A stretch of DNA of 38,847 bases from Zygnema cylindricum (GCA_037447655.1 JBBHKE010000568.1:79155-118001), one strand, 5' to 3'; positions 18,588 through 28,309 are shown, counted from the stretch's first letter. The notes: a model not told the origin generated them from the sequence alone. Translations and numbers: made by a program.

Positions 18588-19627
18588 TGTAGAAATTAAA
18601 GGTTCTTTTAGTATTTTCTAGGTTTTGTAAAAGATAAAATGCAAAAAAAAGCAGAGGCAGTCTGCCTCTAACTCCTCCCTTCAACTCCCACACTTGTCGT
18701 AGTCATTGAAAGTTGGAGAGGGAGCTAGAGCCTTGGCTGCCCATGCTATCCAGAGGGAGACAAATAGTAGATTAGTAGATTTACCATAATGGTACTTGAC
18801 AGGCCCAAGATTTGAACCTAGTACCTGTTTTCTGTCGAAGCTGTCGGTAGCAGTAGCTTTATCCAGTTAGTCTAAGACGAAGGATACATGATATAAGGTT
18901 TGATAACTATAAAAATGTTGACACATAGACTATTTCATTTAGCGACATATTAGGACATATGTACAGTTTGTATTGTACGGGATACAGAACATCTCGAAAT
19001 GGATACCGCGCATTTTTTTCGAAAGCGAAACAAATATGGCGCAAGAATTTATGACGGCTACGAATGAAACCCGTTTTTGATCGGACGGCCGCGAAGAATG
19101 TCGAGATCGCGGAATACAATTTTTGGCGATTTGTGATCAACTCCACATTGATTAACATATGACACATCCATATTAGATTACAACATCTCTGGGGATTACA
19201 AGAATGAATACAAATATGACATGTGTCGAATTATAGGCCATGTCGTACGATGGTCGTACAGAAAGTACACCGACACCTATACCTTTTTGTAGAACACATT
19301 ATTATGATTGGTGCCGTACTACACTAGATAGAGTTTTAGAGAGAGATAAGACTTAGAAAAATTTGGTAGATAGGACACTCTCTCCTAGAGAGCTTTTGTA
19401 CAAAAAGCGAACTTTGACCCTCCATAACTTACTGTTCAGGGGAGCAAATTTAGAGATTATTTTTGCTATCGACTGAGGGGAGTCTTGCCTTTGCTGGGCT
19501 GAAGTTGGTTAGGTTTTCGTTTGCCAAGGTGGCAGTTATTCTTGTTGAAACACAAAGAGGTCAGGGTTATCTTAAAGGCTTCGGTGAGCTACCTACTCTG
19601 AGGACTAATGGAGGTCTCAAAGTTGCA
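18588..19627 (+). repeat. 3' LTR of element W (1040 bp)
   Basis: Preceded by the polypurine tract AAAATAAGGGGAG (about 18575-18587); begins TGTAGAAATT and ends TCAAAGTTGCA. It has a perfect 17-bp palindrome AGAGGCAGTCTGCCTCT at 18653-18669 near the LTR start (weaker in X, Y and Z), the antisense tRNA-like segment, and degraded versions of the promoter and hairpin block. Directly after its CA, the Gag of V resumes. Confidence 0.88.
18798..18885 (-). other. tRNA-like segment, antisense within 3' LTR of W
   Basis: Minus strand A-box TAGACTAACTGG (18874-18863) and B-box GGTTCAAATCT (18818-18808), with CTACCGACAG between. Same layout as in Y. Confidence 0.5.
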
Positions 19628-20040
19628 ATTTATAAAGTTGGTACCATTCAAGAGCTCAGTTGGCCGAGCCAAGGTTAGGGGATTACACTTACAAAGGGAG
19701 AAAATTGTTAGACTACTGTAATGATCTCTCTTATTTGTATATTGAGATGGAGAGTGCCATGTGGATGGGTATAATGAAGATGAAAGTCAACACCCTCATC
19801 ATGAAGTTGCCTGTTGAATATGAGAACATAGTGTACCGAGTGCAGTAGGTGGATGATAGTTCTTAGAAGTGGAACATAGTGGTATGGATGATACTTGTGC
19901 TGGAGAACACTATTGAGATTTGGAGAGGAGGAAAGAGCGTTCAAGCTCTAGCTGCCGGAACGGACCGGTGGGGGATGGATTCGAGGAAACCGTGTTACAA
20001 CTTCAAAGGAGAGAGAGATCAGTCTGGAGGACTAACGCCC
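19628..20040 (+). pseudogene. Gag C-terminal half (element V)
   Basis: IYKVGTIQEL (19628-19657) aligns with EMYRSGTIQ of Z and W, placing the insertion of W exactly inside this codon run. A 1-nt shift and a stop (about 19677) follow, then LGDYTYKGRKLLDYCND, YIEMESAMW, VNTLIMKLPVEYENIVYRVQ to a stop at 19846-19848, and GGKSVQALAAGTDRW in the next frame. Nonfunctional. Confidence 0.8.
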
Positions 20041-20600
20041 TCAAAGGGTCTTTGTCATTTCTGCAAAATGTCGAGACACTTCATAAGGGAGTGTACAAAG
20101 CTTGCGGAGATGAGGCTTCAAGAGAATCGTGGAGGAGGTTGTTCTCGAGGAAAGAAGAAGGCACTTGTGGTCACACAAGTGAAAGAAGGGGCCGAGGAGG
20201 ATAGGTCCTCTAAGGAGGAAGATGGGGAGCTTTTTCTTGACGAGAATTCGGAGGAGGAGGAGATCCCTTGGCGACAAAAGTGTGTTCTTGGGGGCATTCG
20301 GGAAGCTCCACAAGAAGGATGGATCATCGACTTAGGTGCATCCATGCATATGTGTCGTGTCACGCACCTCTTGACCTAGCTAAGAAAGATCCTTACTGTA
20401 GAGATAGAGTATGGGGATAGAAGAGTAGTTACTTTAAATCTAGTGGGTCCAGTAGATTTGAAAGTCATAGTGGTGGGTAAGAATTCTATACTCATCTTCT
20501 TAGATGTACTCTACATTCCTCGGCTGAGTAAAAATCTTGTCTCTACCTTTATGATAAGGAATTTGACACATTCACTTGAAAGGGAGTCTTTAAAGCTAAG
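20041..20600 (+). pseudogene. Gag zinc knuckle and protease with altered active site (element V)
   Basis: The frame open to 20379 carries SKGLCHFCKMSRHFIREC (CX2CX4HX4C), a basic RGKKKALVVTQVKEG run, a strongly acidic stretch, and GWIIDLGASMHMCRV. The protease triad reads Asp-Leu-Gly instead of Asp-Ser/Thr-Gly, by a one-base change (TTA for TCA). After a stop, VEIEYGDRRVVTLNLVGPVD and FLDVLYIPRLSKNLVST continue. The Leu substitution should abolish activity even without the stop. Confidence 0.82.
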
Positions 20601-20644
20601 GATGAGATGAAGTCTGCTTCACAACAGATAAGGGTAGACAAAGA

Positions 20645-21650
20645 ATGTTTAGGCTTAACCTAAGTAATGAAAAGAAGAATGCTTACTATGTTGGTGTCCC
20701 AAACTTGAAGATTTGGCATAAGCAATTGGGGCATGTGCATTTTGATAGGCTGAAGGAAATGAAAAAGCTTGGTGTAGTAGAAGGCAATCAGTTTGGGGAT
20801 AATAAAATGATGGATGACTGTAGTGGCTGTACCCAAGGTAAGGCTCACAGGCTCCCCTTTCCGAAAAATGCCACATATAGAGGTGAGAAAGTACTAGTTC
20901 TGGTCCACACAACCATCTGGGGACAGCAAAAGTACCTTCTGTCGGAGGGAAGAGGTTTATGTTGACAATTACCTATGACTGGTCTAGATACTCTAGAGTG
21001 TACTTGTTAAAAACAAAGTATGAAACACCAACTTACTTCAAAGAATAGAAATCCTGGAGTGAGAAGTTACACGGAACTCCCATTAAGAGAATAGGGAGTG
21101 ACAATGGGGGGGGAATACACCTCTAACCAGTTTGAGGAAAACTTGAGGGATGAGGGAGTTCAGCATCATAAAAATGTACCGAAAAATCCATAACAAAATA
21201 GGGTAGCTGAGAGGTTGAACCGGACTCTAAGAGATAGTGTGCGTAGAATGTTGGCCAAGAAGAAGATAGGAAAAAGGTTTTGGGGAGAATCCATGAACTG
21301 TGTTAACTACATTAAGAAAAGAGTCCTTACTATAGCTGTGAAAGGAATAACACCTTCAAAGAGTTGGGTTTGAAGAAAACCTGATATTTCTCACCTGAAA
21401 ATATTTGGTAGTCAAGTTTATAGTCTTGACACGGATAAGAAAAATTGGAAACTAGATGCTAAGGGGAAACCGTGAAGTTTTGTGGGATATGATGTGGATG
21501 TCAAGGGATATAGATTCTATGACTTAGCTAAATAAGATATAATTTTGGTAAAACGCCTAGTTTTCATGGATGAAGAGAAATCATTTGATCCATTCAAATA
21601 CACTAAAAAGATAAGAATTAGTTTTGAGTCGAGAATGAAAAGGACTCGGA
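20645..21650 (+). pseudogene. GAG-pre-integrase and integrase (element V)
   Basis: 20645-20965 gives the complete HHCC domain: NEKKNAYYVGVPNLKIWHKQ, LGHVHFDRLKEMKKLGVVEG, DDCSGCTQGKAHRLPFPK. The core is readable but broken: TITYDWSRYSRVYLLKT (DDW changed to YDW), IKRIGSDNGGG with a G-run expansion near 21106-21113, RVAERLNRTLRDSVRRMLAK, KRFWGESMNCVNY, ISHLKIFGSQVYSLD, FVGYDVDVKGYRFYDL. Multiple stops and shifts. Confidence 0.8.
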
Positions 21651-21899
21651 TCTTCTTGGAAGGGACATGAGTGAAAATGTGATTGGAAATTCAGGGGAGA
21701 TCGAAGATGGGGGAGATATACCGGAATCTCCTCATATCTCTATACACTCTGAGGAGACAAAAAAGGACGAGCCAGAACGGGCTTGAGTAGGGGAGTCGAT
21801 GAGACATTGAGGAGGAATCCAAGACTTCCCTTTGTTCTAGCTTCGGACTTTGAGGGAGGACGAAGAAGCACCAAAAGGCGACAAGAAAAACACGCAGCT

Positions 21900-22680
21900 G
21901 ACAAGGGAACTAAGTTGTCTCACCCTGATGAGCCTTAGTCATACTCGGAGGCAATGGATATTCGGAGAAAGACAGATGGGTTAGAGCCATAAATGATAAA
22001 ATGGCCTCCATCATGGAAGCTAATACTTAGGAGGTGGTGGACTGTCGTGTGGACAGAAAATCGATTGGATGTAAATGGGTATTTAAACTGAAACTGAGCC
22101 CAGATAATACCATTGAGAGATATATTGCTCGGTTGGTAGCAAAGGGGTTCACCCAAAAGGAGGGAATAGATTATGAGGAGACTTTTGCTTTGGTGGTTCG
22201 GTTCCCATCAGTAAGGATTCTCCTCAGTCTAGCAGCAGCGGAAAGACATAGAATTACACCACATGGATATGAAGACCGCCTTCCTCAACGGTGAGCTAGA
22301 GGAAAAAATCTTCATGCGGCAACTATAGGAGTTTGTAGAGAAAAGAGAGGAGAACAAAGTCTACAGACTGATAAAGTCTTTATATGGACTAAAGCAGGCT
22401 TCAGACAATAGAATAAGAAACTAGATGAGTTTCTCACCACTCTGGGATATATACGGATCAGTTTTGACAATTCTATTTATATGTTTGAGGATGAGAATGG
22501 TGTTATTTTCAATGCAAATTATGTGGATGATTTACTGGTGTCTATAGAAAAGATCAATAGGTTGAAGAAAGATCTTAGAAGCAGATTTGACATGAAGGAT
22601 TTAGAGGAGGCAATATACATTTTGGGAATTCAAATGGAAAGAGATAGGGGGGAAAAGATTATCAGACTTACTTAGAAAGA
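21900..22680 (+). pseudogene. Reverse transcriptase (element V)
   Basis: SHPDEP, INDKMASIMEANT then a stop, VDRKSIGCKWVFKLKLSPDN, ARLVAKGFTQKEGIDYEETF, VRFPSVRILLSLAAAE, a shift, MDMKTAFLNGELEEKIFMR (first catalytic Asp kept, other frame), KSLYGLKQA, SFDNSIYMFEDENG, and ANYVDDLLVS with YVDD codons at 22520-22531, then MKDLEEAIYILGIQMERDRG and a stop. All RT catalytic Asp residues are readable but in different frames. Confidence 0.83.
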
Positions 22681-22693
22681 AGCTATAGGGAAT

Positions 22694-23467
22694 ATGCTAG
22701 AGAAATTCAAGATGGAAAAGGCCAACAGTTGTACCACTCCCATGTACTTGAAAAAATTAAGTGATGGGAGTGTAGAAGGAGGAGTGATGATCTTAGATGA
22801 TCAAATAAGTCTAGAAGAGAGACAATTTATAAAGTCTATTCCTTACAGGCAGGTTGTAGGAAGCTTCACTTACTTTATGAACTGTACTAGGCCGGACATA
22901 GCGGCAACAGTTGGAGTCCTCAGTAGGAGTCTTAATATTCCTAGGAAGAAATATTGGGAGGCAGCCAAGAGAGTCATTAGATATTTGGTGGGAACCACAG
23001 ATTTATGGTTGCATTTGGGAGGGGAGCACACTGACATCACTACTTGGAGTGATGCTAGTTATAGGAATGCACCTATGAGAAGATTCACTTCTAGGTATGT
23101 GTTGTATGTGGGGAAAGGTGCTTGCTGTTGGAGTAGCAAGCAACAAAAGGTGGTAGCTCACTCCACTATGGAGGTTGAGTACATGGCCTCTTGTTCTGCT
23201 GTGAAAGAGTTGATGTGGGTTAAGTTTTTATTGCAAAAACTGGGGTATATAAAAGAGGGAGTGCATGAAGTCTTTTGTGATAATCAGGCTGCCATTCCAA
23301 TTGCAGCAAATCCAAAACGTCATTTCAAGGCTAAGCATATAGACATAAGATTAAGTTTTGTAAGGGAAAAGGTTGAAAACAAAATTTTGAATCTTCTCTA
23401 TAGGAGTGATGGGGAAATGGTGGCTGATATGAAGATCAAACCTGTACCATCTCCCAAGTTAAAATAA
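22694..23467 (+). pseudogene. RT C-terminus and RNase H (element V)
   Basis: 257 open codons: EKFKMEKANSCTTPMYLKKL, IPYRQVVGSFTYFMNCTRPD, GVLSRSLNIPRKKYWEAAKR, DLWLHLGGEHTDITTWSDAS (RNase H Asp), HSTMEVEYMASCSAVKELMW (Glu), VFCDNQAAIPIAANPKRHFK (Asp), KHIDIRLSFVREKVENKILN, ADMKIKPVPSPKLK, stop at 23465-23467. The RNase H acidic residues are all kept. This is the largest intact piece of V. Confidence 0.87.
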
Positions 23468-23727
23468 TGTAGAGAAAAGTGTGGATTAAAAGAGAAATGG
23501 AAATTAGACTAGAAAATAAGGGGAGTGTTAATCTCACTAGATTTAGGGGGTATTTTCTAGGTCTGAATAGATTAAGTAAAAGCGTAGGCACCCTGCCTCC
23601 ATCCACTCTCTCTAGCCCCTATCCTTGTTGTAGTCACTGAAAGAAAGAGAGAGTGGTGGAGCCATGGTTGCCTTAGCTTCATAGGCAGGACTGAAGAGTG
23701 ACATAAGTCACTCCTAACAAAAAGGTA

Positions 23728-23805
23728 GAGACCGGTAAAACTCGAACCTCCAACCGGTAGAGCGAGACGTAGCCGTTAGCTTTAACCAGTCTCTCGTTTG
23801 AGTTC
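23728..23805 (-). other. tRNA-like segment, antisense within LTR of V
   Basis: Minus strand: GAGAGACTGGTTAAAGC (A-box region, 23800-23784, shortened by about 3 nt relative to the others), CTCGCTCTACCGG, and B-box GGTTCGAGTTTT (23748-23737; first nine bases match GGTTCGANT). Its presence in this diverged subfamily shows the segment predates the split. Confidence 0.5.
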
Positions 23806-24353
23806 GTTAGACTACATAGGGTTTGAATGCTATTTAAACATTGCTAAGGAACCTGAATCCGATTAACGGAATTAGAGATAAAGAACATAGAGACTAGTTG
23901 GAATATAGTGCGGACAAAAACCCGCACGAAACAAATGTACCGGACATTTGTTTTAATGGCTAATATTAAAAACCGGTTTGGATCTGACGGTTCGCATCAT
24001 CCCCAAGATCTCAGAATAATCGCTTTGGCGGTTTTCGACCGTGACACGACATGGCGCCACGTAGCAAGATGGAATTGAAAAGTGGGAATCCTGTTGAGCA
24101 TGAGGACAAGTCCGAAGAAGACAGACATCCACTCCATGGCCTTGTTGTACACATGCCGTACGGAAAGGACATCGGCCATAGTACCTTTCTGTACAATTCA
24201 GTCTTCCGATGGTTACTACGTCAGTTGATAGGGGTTGTGAGAGGGGATTAGGACTTAGAGAATTGTGGAGGTAGCCGCCTCTCTCCAAATGAGCTTATAT
24301 AAATATTGGCATTTTTGCCACTTGATAATTGATCGCCTGGTTGGGTGTTTTCT

Positions 24354-24415
24354 GTGATTATTTTTGCTACAGACTCAGGAGAGTGTGATTCTTTTTGCTA
24401 CGGACTCAAGAGAGT
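24354..24415 (+). repeat. 31-bp tandem duplication in LTR of V
   Basis: 24354-24384 and 24385-24415 (GTGATT-TTTTTGCTAC-GACTCA-GAGAGT) differ at four positions. The other LTRs have this block once, so V duplicated the hairpin-bearing block. Confidence 0.8.
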
Positions 24416-24430
24416 CCAGACTGTTGTTTT

Positions 24431-24949
24431 ATAAAGCTTTGTCTTCAGTATATAGAGCTGTGAGGGAAGCCTAATACTTATAATATTTTTGGTGTAGTTT
24501 GAAATGTAATACTTACCTTAAATAGTGTGACAGTAGAATGTTTCTCAAGGAGTATTAGTACGGTCACATATACACGCGTCGGCTTTTTAGACAGTGCAGG
24601 AAATGCGGAATGGTCATGGCCACATGTCATCTATCGGACGATTGAATTCGTCGGATCGGGCGGACGGAAATTAAACCATACATCTGGGAACACTGATACC
24701 AAAAGACAAATATCAGACGTTGATTCGTATCAGATTAACGGCGAGAATTCTGAGAAGGACCACAGATGACAAGGAGCTTCGTAAGCGTCCCAGATAGTCG
24801 AACAAGTTTACCACAGCAGGTTGGAAGTATTTGAGGTTGTTCACTAAGCAAGCAACATTATGTGTACGACATCAGATTGTAAATACCTGAAGAGATTGTT
24901 TTTTGTAGCGTAGCACTTTAGGAAATAGTGTTTCACTATTCACCTTTAG
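24431..24949. other. Unassigned DNA, possibly LTR-derived
   Basis: No coding signal. 24534-24700 read on the minus strand has LTR-like words (CGCCCGATCCGACG, GACATGTGGCCATG) in the order seen in LTR U3 regions, but no boundaries can be defined. Confidence 0.3.
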
Positions 24950-25361
24950 GCTAGTTGGATTTAGGTTTTTGGAAGTACACTAGTGTACCTTCTCGTACTA
25001 TCGTACAGTACTACTATTCTCGGTACTGACATCTGATTGGCTAATAGGTAGTAGATGCTCTCTCAGAGTATAAATATTAGGACTTATAAATATTATTGTA
25101 TCCCAGTTTTGAGATAAATATACCAAAAGGCAGTTTTTGGGAAACTTGCAGGTCCTGTATCTTATGGTCTACAAGGTCAATTTGGCTTTAACTTTGGGAG
25201 TTAACAGTATGTATATTGAGGTTCTTATGTGCTGAGTTTTGTGTTAATTAGATCTGTGAGGCAGGATCTATAGTGTGGCAAAGTTCAGTAAAACTGTGAA
25301 GTGTTAGACTGGTGATTTACTGTGTTTTGTGAGGACTTCTTGAAAAGCTTCTGCTCAAGCT
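24950..25361 (+). repeat. LTR-like promoter fragment, distant relative of the copia LTRs
   Basis: Several GTAC words, TGATTGG, GTAGATGCTCTCTCAGAG, TATAAATATTAGGACTTA (TATA box at 25069-25076) occur in the same order as TGATTGG-GTAGATAGAG-TAGGACTTA in the LTR of X. No TG/CA ends or primer-binding site were found. It leads into the short frame at 25362. Confidence 0.4.
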
Positions 25362-25520
25362 ATGTCTACTTCTACCACTACTGCTGCAGCTCCACCTGCA
25401 CCAGTTGTCATAGAACAACCTGCACCAGTTGTCATAGAACAACACACCTGCACCAGTTGTCATAGAACAACCTGCACCAGTTGTCATAGAACAACACAGA
25501 CTGCACAGGGGTGCAGTTAG
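25362..25520 (+). CDS. 52-codon frame over a 24-bp repeat, unknown product
   Basis: ATG at 25362; MSTSTTTAAAPPAPVVIEQ, then a second PAPVVIEQ, then CTSCHRTT twice, ending at TAG 25518-25520. The two peptide repeats come from the same 24-bp DNA unit read in two frames because a 4-bp spacer sits between units 2 and 3. This indicates the repeat expanded without constraint to keep the frame. It lies about 290 bp after a TATA box. It may be the 5' end of a lost retroelement gag, or chance. Confidence 0.25.
   Translation: MSTSTTTAAAPPAPVVIEQPAPVVIEQHTCTSCHRTTCTSCHRTTQTAQGCS
25395..25494 (+). repeat. 24-bp unit x 4 (two pairs, 4-bp spacer)
   Basis: Identical units at 25395-25418, 25419-25442, 25447-25470 and 25471-25494 (CCTGCACCAGTTGTCATAGA plus four bases). 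Each pair is followed by CACA, so the structure is a duplicated pair with period 52. Confidence 0.95.
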
Positions 25521-25678
25521 ATTGTCTATTTGCCTGTTTGGGTAGCAGTGGTCTTAGTTGAAAGTGGGTTAGTCAAAAACTGCCTAGAGGCTTCCTGAAT
25601 TTTGTAATTCAATGGGGGATACACAATTACAACAACTTCGTCGCTTATCATCGCTGCTTCAACCACGAGGTAGTCACA

Positions 25679-25864
25679 TTGCCAAAGAAGTGCTCCGTAT
25701 TAAAACTAACAAAACCATGCACTTGCCTCCAGACCTTAAGCAGGCACGCCATTTGTGTAGAGATTAAAGCTTGTAAGATATTTCGAAATTCAATGGCAGT
25801 TACATTGCCCATCGCTATTAGCATTGAGGATTTATTAGTGTTACTACGAAATTATTATATTTAG
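25679..25864 (+). CDS. Short unknown reading frame
   Basis: 61 codons ending in VTLPIAISIEDLLVLLRNYY. A more natural start is the ATG near 25793 (MAVTLPIAIS). It is in the same frame as the next short frame at 25874, with only TAG and TAA within 12 bases between them, so the two could be parts of one decayed frame. No family recognised. Confidence 0.2.
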   Translation: MPKKCSVLKLTKPCTCLQTLSRHAICVEIKACKIFRNSMAVTLPIAISIEDLLVLLRNYYI

Positions 25865-25873
25865 TACTACTAA

Positions 25874-26050
25874 ATGCACGGAGTAATGGGACATCTTTTT
25901 CCATTTCCTTACATAGTCTTATTTGCAGTGTTTTATGACTTTCGGCCAAAAAATGTCGCGATTGAGTTAGTGTTGTTATCTCTAATAACGATGGGCGCTA
26001 TAGATGCTCTTATAGGTATTGCTTTAGTTGGAAGATATTATTGGCAATGA
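25874..26050 (+). CDS. 58-codon hydrophobic unknown protein
   Basis: ATG at 25874 directly after an in-frame TAA. Starts MHGVMGHLFPFPYIVLFAVF, then YDFRPKNVAIELVLLSLITM and GAIDALIGIALVGRYYWQ, stop TGA 26048-26050. Two hydrophobic stretches (about residues 8-22 and 28-53) could be membrane segments. Its stop overlaps the next ATG (ATGA), an arrangement common in bacteria, organelles and some viruses but not expected in plant nuclear DNA. No family recognised; it may be chance. Confidence 0.25.
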   Translation: MHGVMGHLFPFPYIVLFAVFYDFRPKNVAIELVLLSLITMGAIDALIGIALVGRYYWQ

Positions 26051-26187
26051 GAGATGAAAAAGGTGGAATAATAGTGAACGAGAAAAGAAAACAACCTCAT
26101 GAAATAGTAGTAGATCTTCCTTTAGTATATGGACAACCAGGGCTAATATTGAGACATCAAGAACAAGAAAGCGAAAGGTATCGATAG
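26047..26187 (+). CDS. 46-codon charged unknown protein, overlaps previous stop
   Basis: ATG at 26047 shares ATGA with the stop of the previous frame. MRDEKGGIIVNEKRKQPHEI, then VVDLPLVYGQPGLILRHQEQ and ESERYR, stop TAG 26185-26187. Soluble, charged composition unlike its neighbour. No family recognised. Confidence 0.22.
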   Translation: MRDEKGGIIVNEKRKQPHEIVVDLPLVYGQPGLILRHQEQESERYR

Positions 26188-26759
26188 GCGCCACCACAAT
26201 CTAACTTCTCCATTATGCCATTTACCAATTTTAGCCACGAGAAAAAAAAGTAAACCGTCATCGAAAATTGGGAGACTAGCCTGTTTATAAGCTGCGTCCC
26301 TTCAATTAAAAACAACTCCCATGGTCTGCTAGGTGGTCCCACACAACTAAAACACGATGGGCGAAGTTATTAACGGAAGGCACAAATGCCTATTTGTTTC
26401 TTACACAAAAAACGTATTTACAATAATAGCGATTTAGGGTGTCCTTGTTACTTACCTGGTGTACTTTGGATGGTACCGTGCACGCTTGTCTTCACATGTT
26501 TGAAATACAAAAAAGAGTTTGAAACGATGTAATATTTGAAAGAGTTGACGAAAACTAAGGTTTTGTGCTCATGTGTTAAAGTAAGTGTTTTTTTTGTGGT
26601 TTTTTTTTCAAAATTCAACTTGCAACGGAATAAACTTACTCTGCAAGGAAAATGTGTGAAAACTATAATACATCTTAAGCCCTTAAAAACAAAAAACTGT
26701 AACCTAACTTGGAGTTATTATGTTTTCGACTCACTATTTCGTCATGTTAGCTCATCTTC
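26188..26759. other. AT-rich intergenic DNA
   Basis: No gene, repeat or structural element that I can support; poly-A/T runs and short frames only. Confidence 0.5.
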
Positions 26760-27420
26760 AAACTTTTTATGAAATCGATTCGAAATTCGAATTTGTTAAA
26801 AGTAACCCTTGAGGAACAACTAACTTGTCGCACATGTCGCACTTTTTTTTTTTTTTGCATAAGGGAGAGAAAACAAAAGAAAATCGTTTGTCTATTCGCA
26901 ACCTGTACTATAATTTTATAGCATGGGTCTCGGTCGTTGACTTTCATTCCTCATTCCTTTGAAAAAGTCTACATTATCGTCGCCTCTCCGATCACCCTCT
27001 CACAATACCGCTCCCTTTTACCTCTTTGGGAAATGAAATATGAATATAGTAGTATGAAATAAAATAGCTCTAAAAATAAATTTGGGGGCGTAATTTGATG
27101 GCATATGAAGTAAGAAAAGACAAAATAACAAAATTGGGAAATTGTGACCGAAAGTTGTAAAATTAAAGGTGTTGGCGCTATCACTATTAAGCATGATGTC
27201 ACAATGTTATAAATCTACAATGTCACTAAAATGTTAAACGTATACAAACCGTCGCTATTGTAGTTTAATAGATGTCACCAATTGTCGCAATCTTTGTAGC
27301 AGTTTGCAGCCGTTACAACTTTTATACACGCCTACAACCATAGGAAGTGAAAGTAACGATTTCATTTTCGCACATTCGAGCGCCATGCAAACATCATTCC
27401 CCCTAGCGTCGTCGTCAAAT
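26760..27420 (+). repeat. Diverged interspersed repeat, copy R1
   Basis: Shares ordered blocks with R2 and R3: a CT-rich piece (CCCTCTCACAATACCGCTCC), GAAATGAAATATGAAT, GCGTAATTTGATGGCATATG, AAGAAAAGACAAAATAAC, GATGTCACAATG, CTACAATGTCAC, GTTACAACTTTTATACACGC. Family unknown; borders approximate. Confidence 0.55.
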
Positions 27421-27499
27421 AGAGACCGCATAGTTTAGTAACCGGCGCCTATCAAATATCACACGGCGAAAGTCAAATGAATACACAATTTTGGATTTT

Positions 27500-28020
27500 C
27501 CTGGGTGTCGTGAGGGACTTGTTGATTTGTACGAGTATGCCCTTAATTTCTTTGGTCATAACAATGGTGGTGGTGACTCTTTTCTACTCCCTCATAAAAA
27601 ATGAAATATATATTTTTTTATTCTTTTTCTAAATCTTTGGGCGTAGTATGATGGAAAATTGAGTGATGAAAGACAAAAAAAAAATATAGTGAAGCCATGG
27701 CAGAGAGTTTTAGAGTTAACGACAGTGACGTTGTCATAAATGAACACGACGTCCCAATGTCACAAAATCCGAAACTTCAATTTAAAAAAAAATCGAAATA
27801 TGCGGTTTGAAAACATACATTTGTAGCCGACAATAAGTGCCACTAGCTTGTCATTTACAAGGTGTCGCAAGTTTTGTGGACGCCTACAACTGTCACAGGT
27901 TTTAGAGACGTCAAACAGTATCATAGATTCAAAGTAGCGAAGATTTAAGTATCGATTTTGATTTCCGACATTGGAACACCCTGGAAAATAATACGTATTA
28001 TGTTCACTAAAATCCAAAGT
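27500..28020 (+). repeat. Diverged interspersed repeat, copy R2
   Basis: Same blocks as R1 in direct orientation: AATGAAATATATAT, GGGCGTAGTATGATGG, GATGAAAGACAAAAAA, GACGTCCCAATGTCAC, GTGTCGCAAGTTTTGTGGAC, GCCTACAACTGTCACAGG. Confidence 0.55.
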
Positions 28021-28309
28021 TACGCTTCAAAGTTTCCGTTACATAGGCACACAATGTAAGATTTGTAAAAGCGTATAGGGGTGTTATATTTTTACGTGCG
28101 TACTATATCATTTTATAATTATGTTTTAATGTTTTGAAAACTCAAAATCATTCCCACGAAGCTTAACGGAGCGTGACGGTATAAAATACGACAAATATTT
28201 TCTTGTGGCTTCTAATAGATTTGCATCCACGTTGTCCGAATGCCCATGGCTAAGGGCGTGTTCCCATGTAATCGAAACTTAATCTTGATAGTTTGTTTTA
28301 GTGAACATT

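Larger units (their letters stand above)
13236..19627 (+). mobile_element. Ty1/copia element W, nearly complete but decayed (about 6.4 kb)
   Basis: 5' LTR (lacking its first roughly 100 bp), primer-binding site, gag, zinc knuckle, protease, GAG-pre-integrase, integrase, RT, RNase H, polypurine tract and full 3' LTR, all on the plus strand. Every domain is recognisable, each with stops or frameshifts. By eye the two LTRs differ at roughly one base in eight or nine, so the insertion is old. The 3' LTR ends exactly at a Gag codon of element V, so W inserted into V; ATTTA (19628-19632) is the predicted target duplication. The missing LTR start at 13236 suggests a later deletion that also removed the 5' part of V. 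Confidence 0.9.
19628..24430 (+). mobile_element. Ty1/copia element V, divergent subfamily, 5' end missing
   Basis: Begins inside Gag at the LTR end of W and runs through zinc knuckle, protease, pre-integrase, integrase, RT, RNase H and a polypurine tract (AAAATAAGGGGAG, 23513-23525) to a 3' LTR starting TGTTAATCTCACTAG at 23526. Proteins are clearly related to X, Y, Z and W but differ throughout (e.g. KGLCHFCKMSRHFIREC, IPRLSKNLVST), and the LTR aligns only in blocks. Stops are frequent, especially in integrase. V was the target of W, so it was inserted earlier. The right end of the LTR is not certain. Confidence 0.85.
23526..24430 (+). repeat. 3' LTR of element V (right end approximate)
   Basis: Starts TGTTAATCTCACTAG after the polypurine tract. 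Blocks shared with the other LTRs: TATTTTCTAGGTCTGAATA, GCCATGG near +140, the antisense tRNA-like segment, TTAGGACTTAGAGAATT, CTCTCTCC, a TATA box TATATAAATA (24296-24305) and TTTTTGCTAC-GACTCA. The terminal CA cannot be placed because the last 100 bases of the other LTRs are not recognisable here. Confidence 0.75.

Noticed and set aside
25395-25494. CRISPR-like array
   Set aside because: Units are directly adjacent or separated by 4 bp, with no spacers of variable sequence, in a eukaryotic context.
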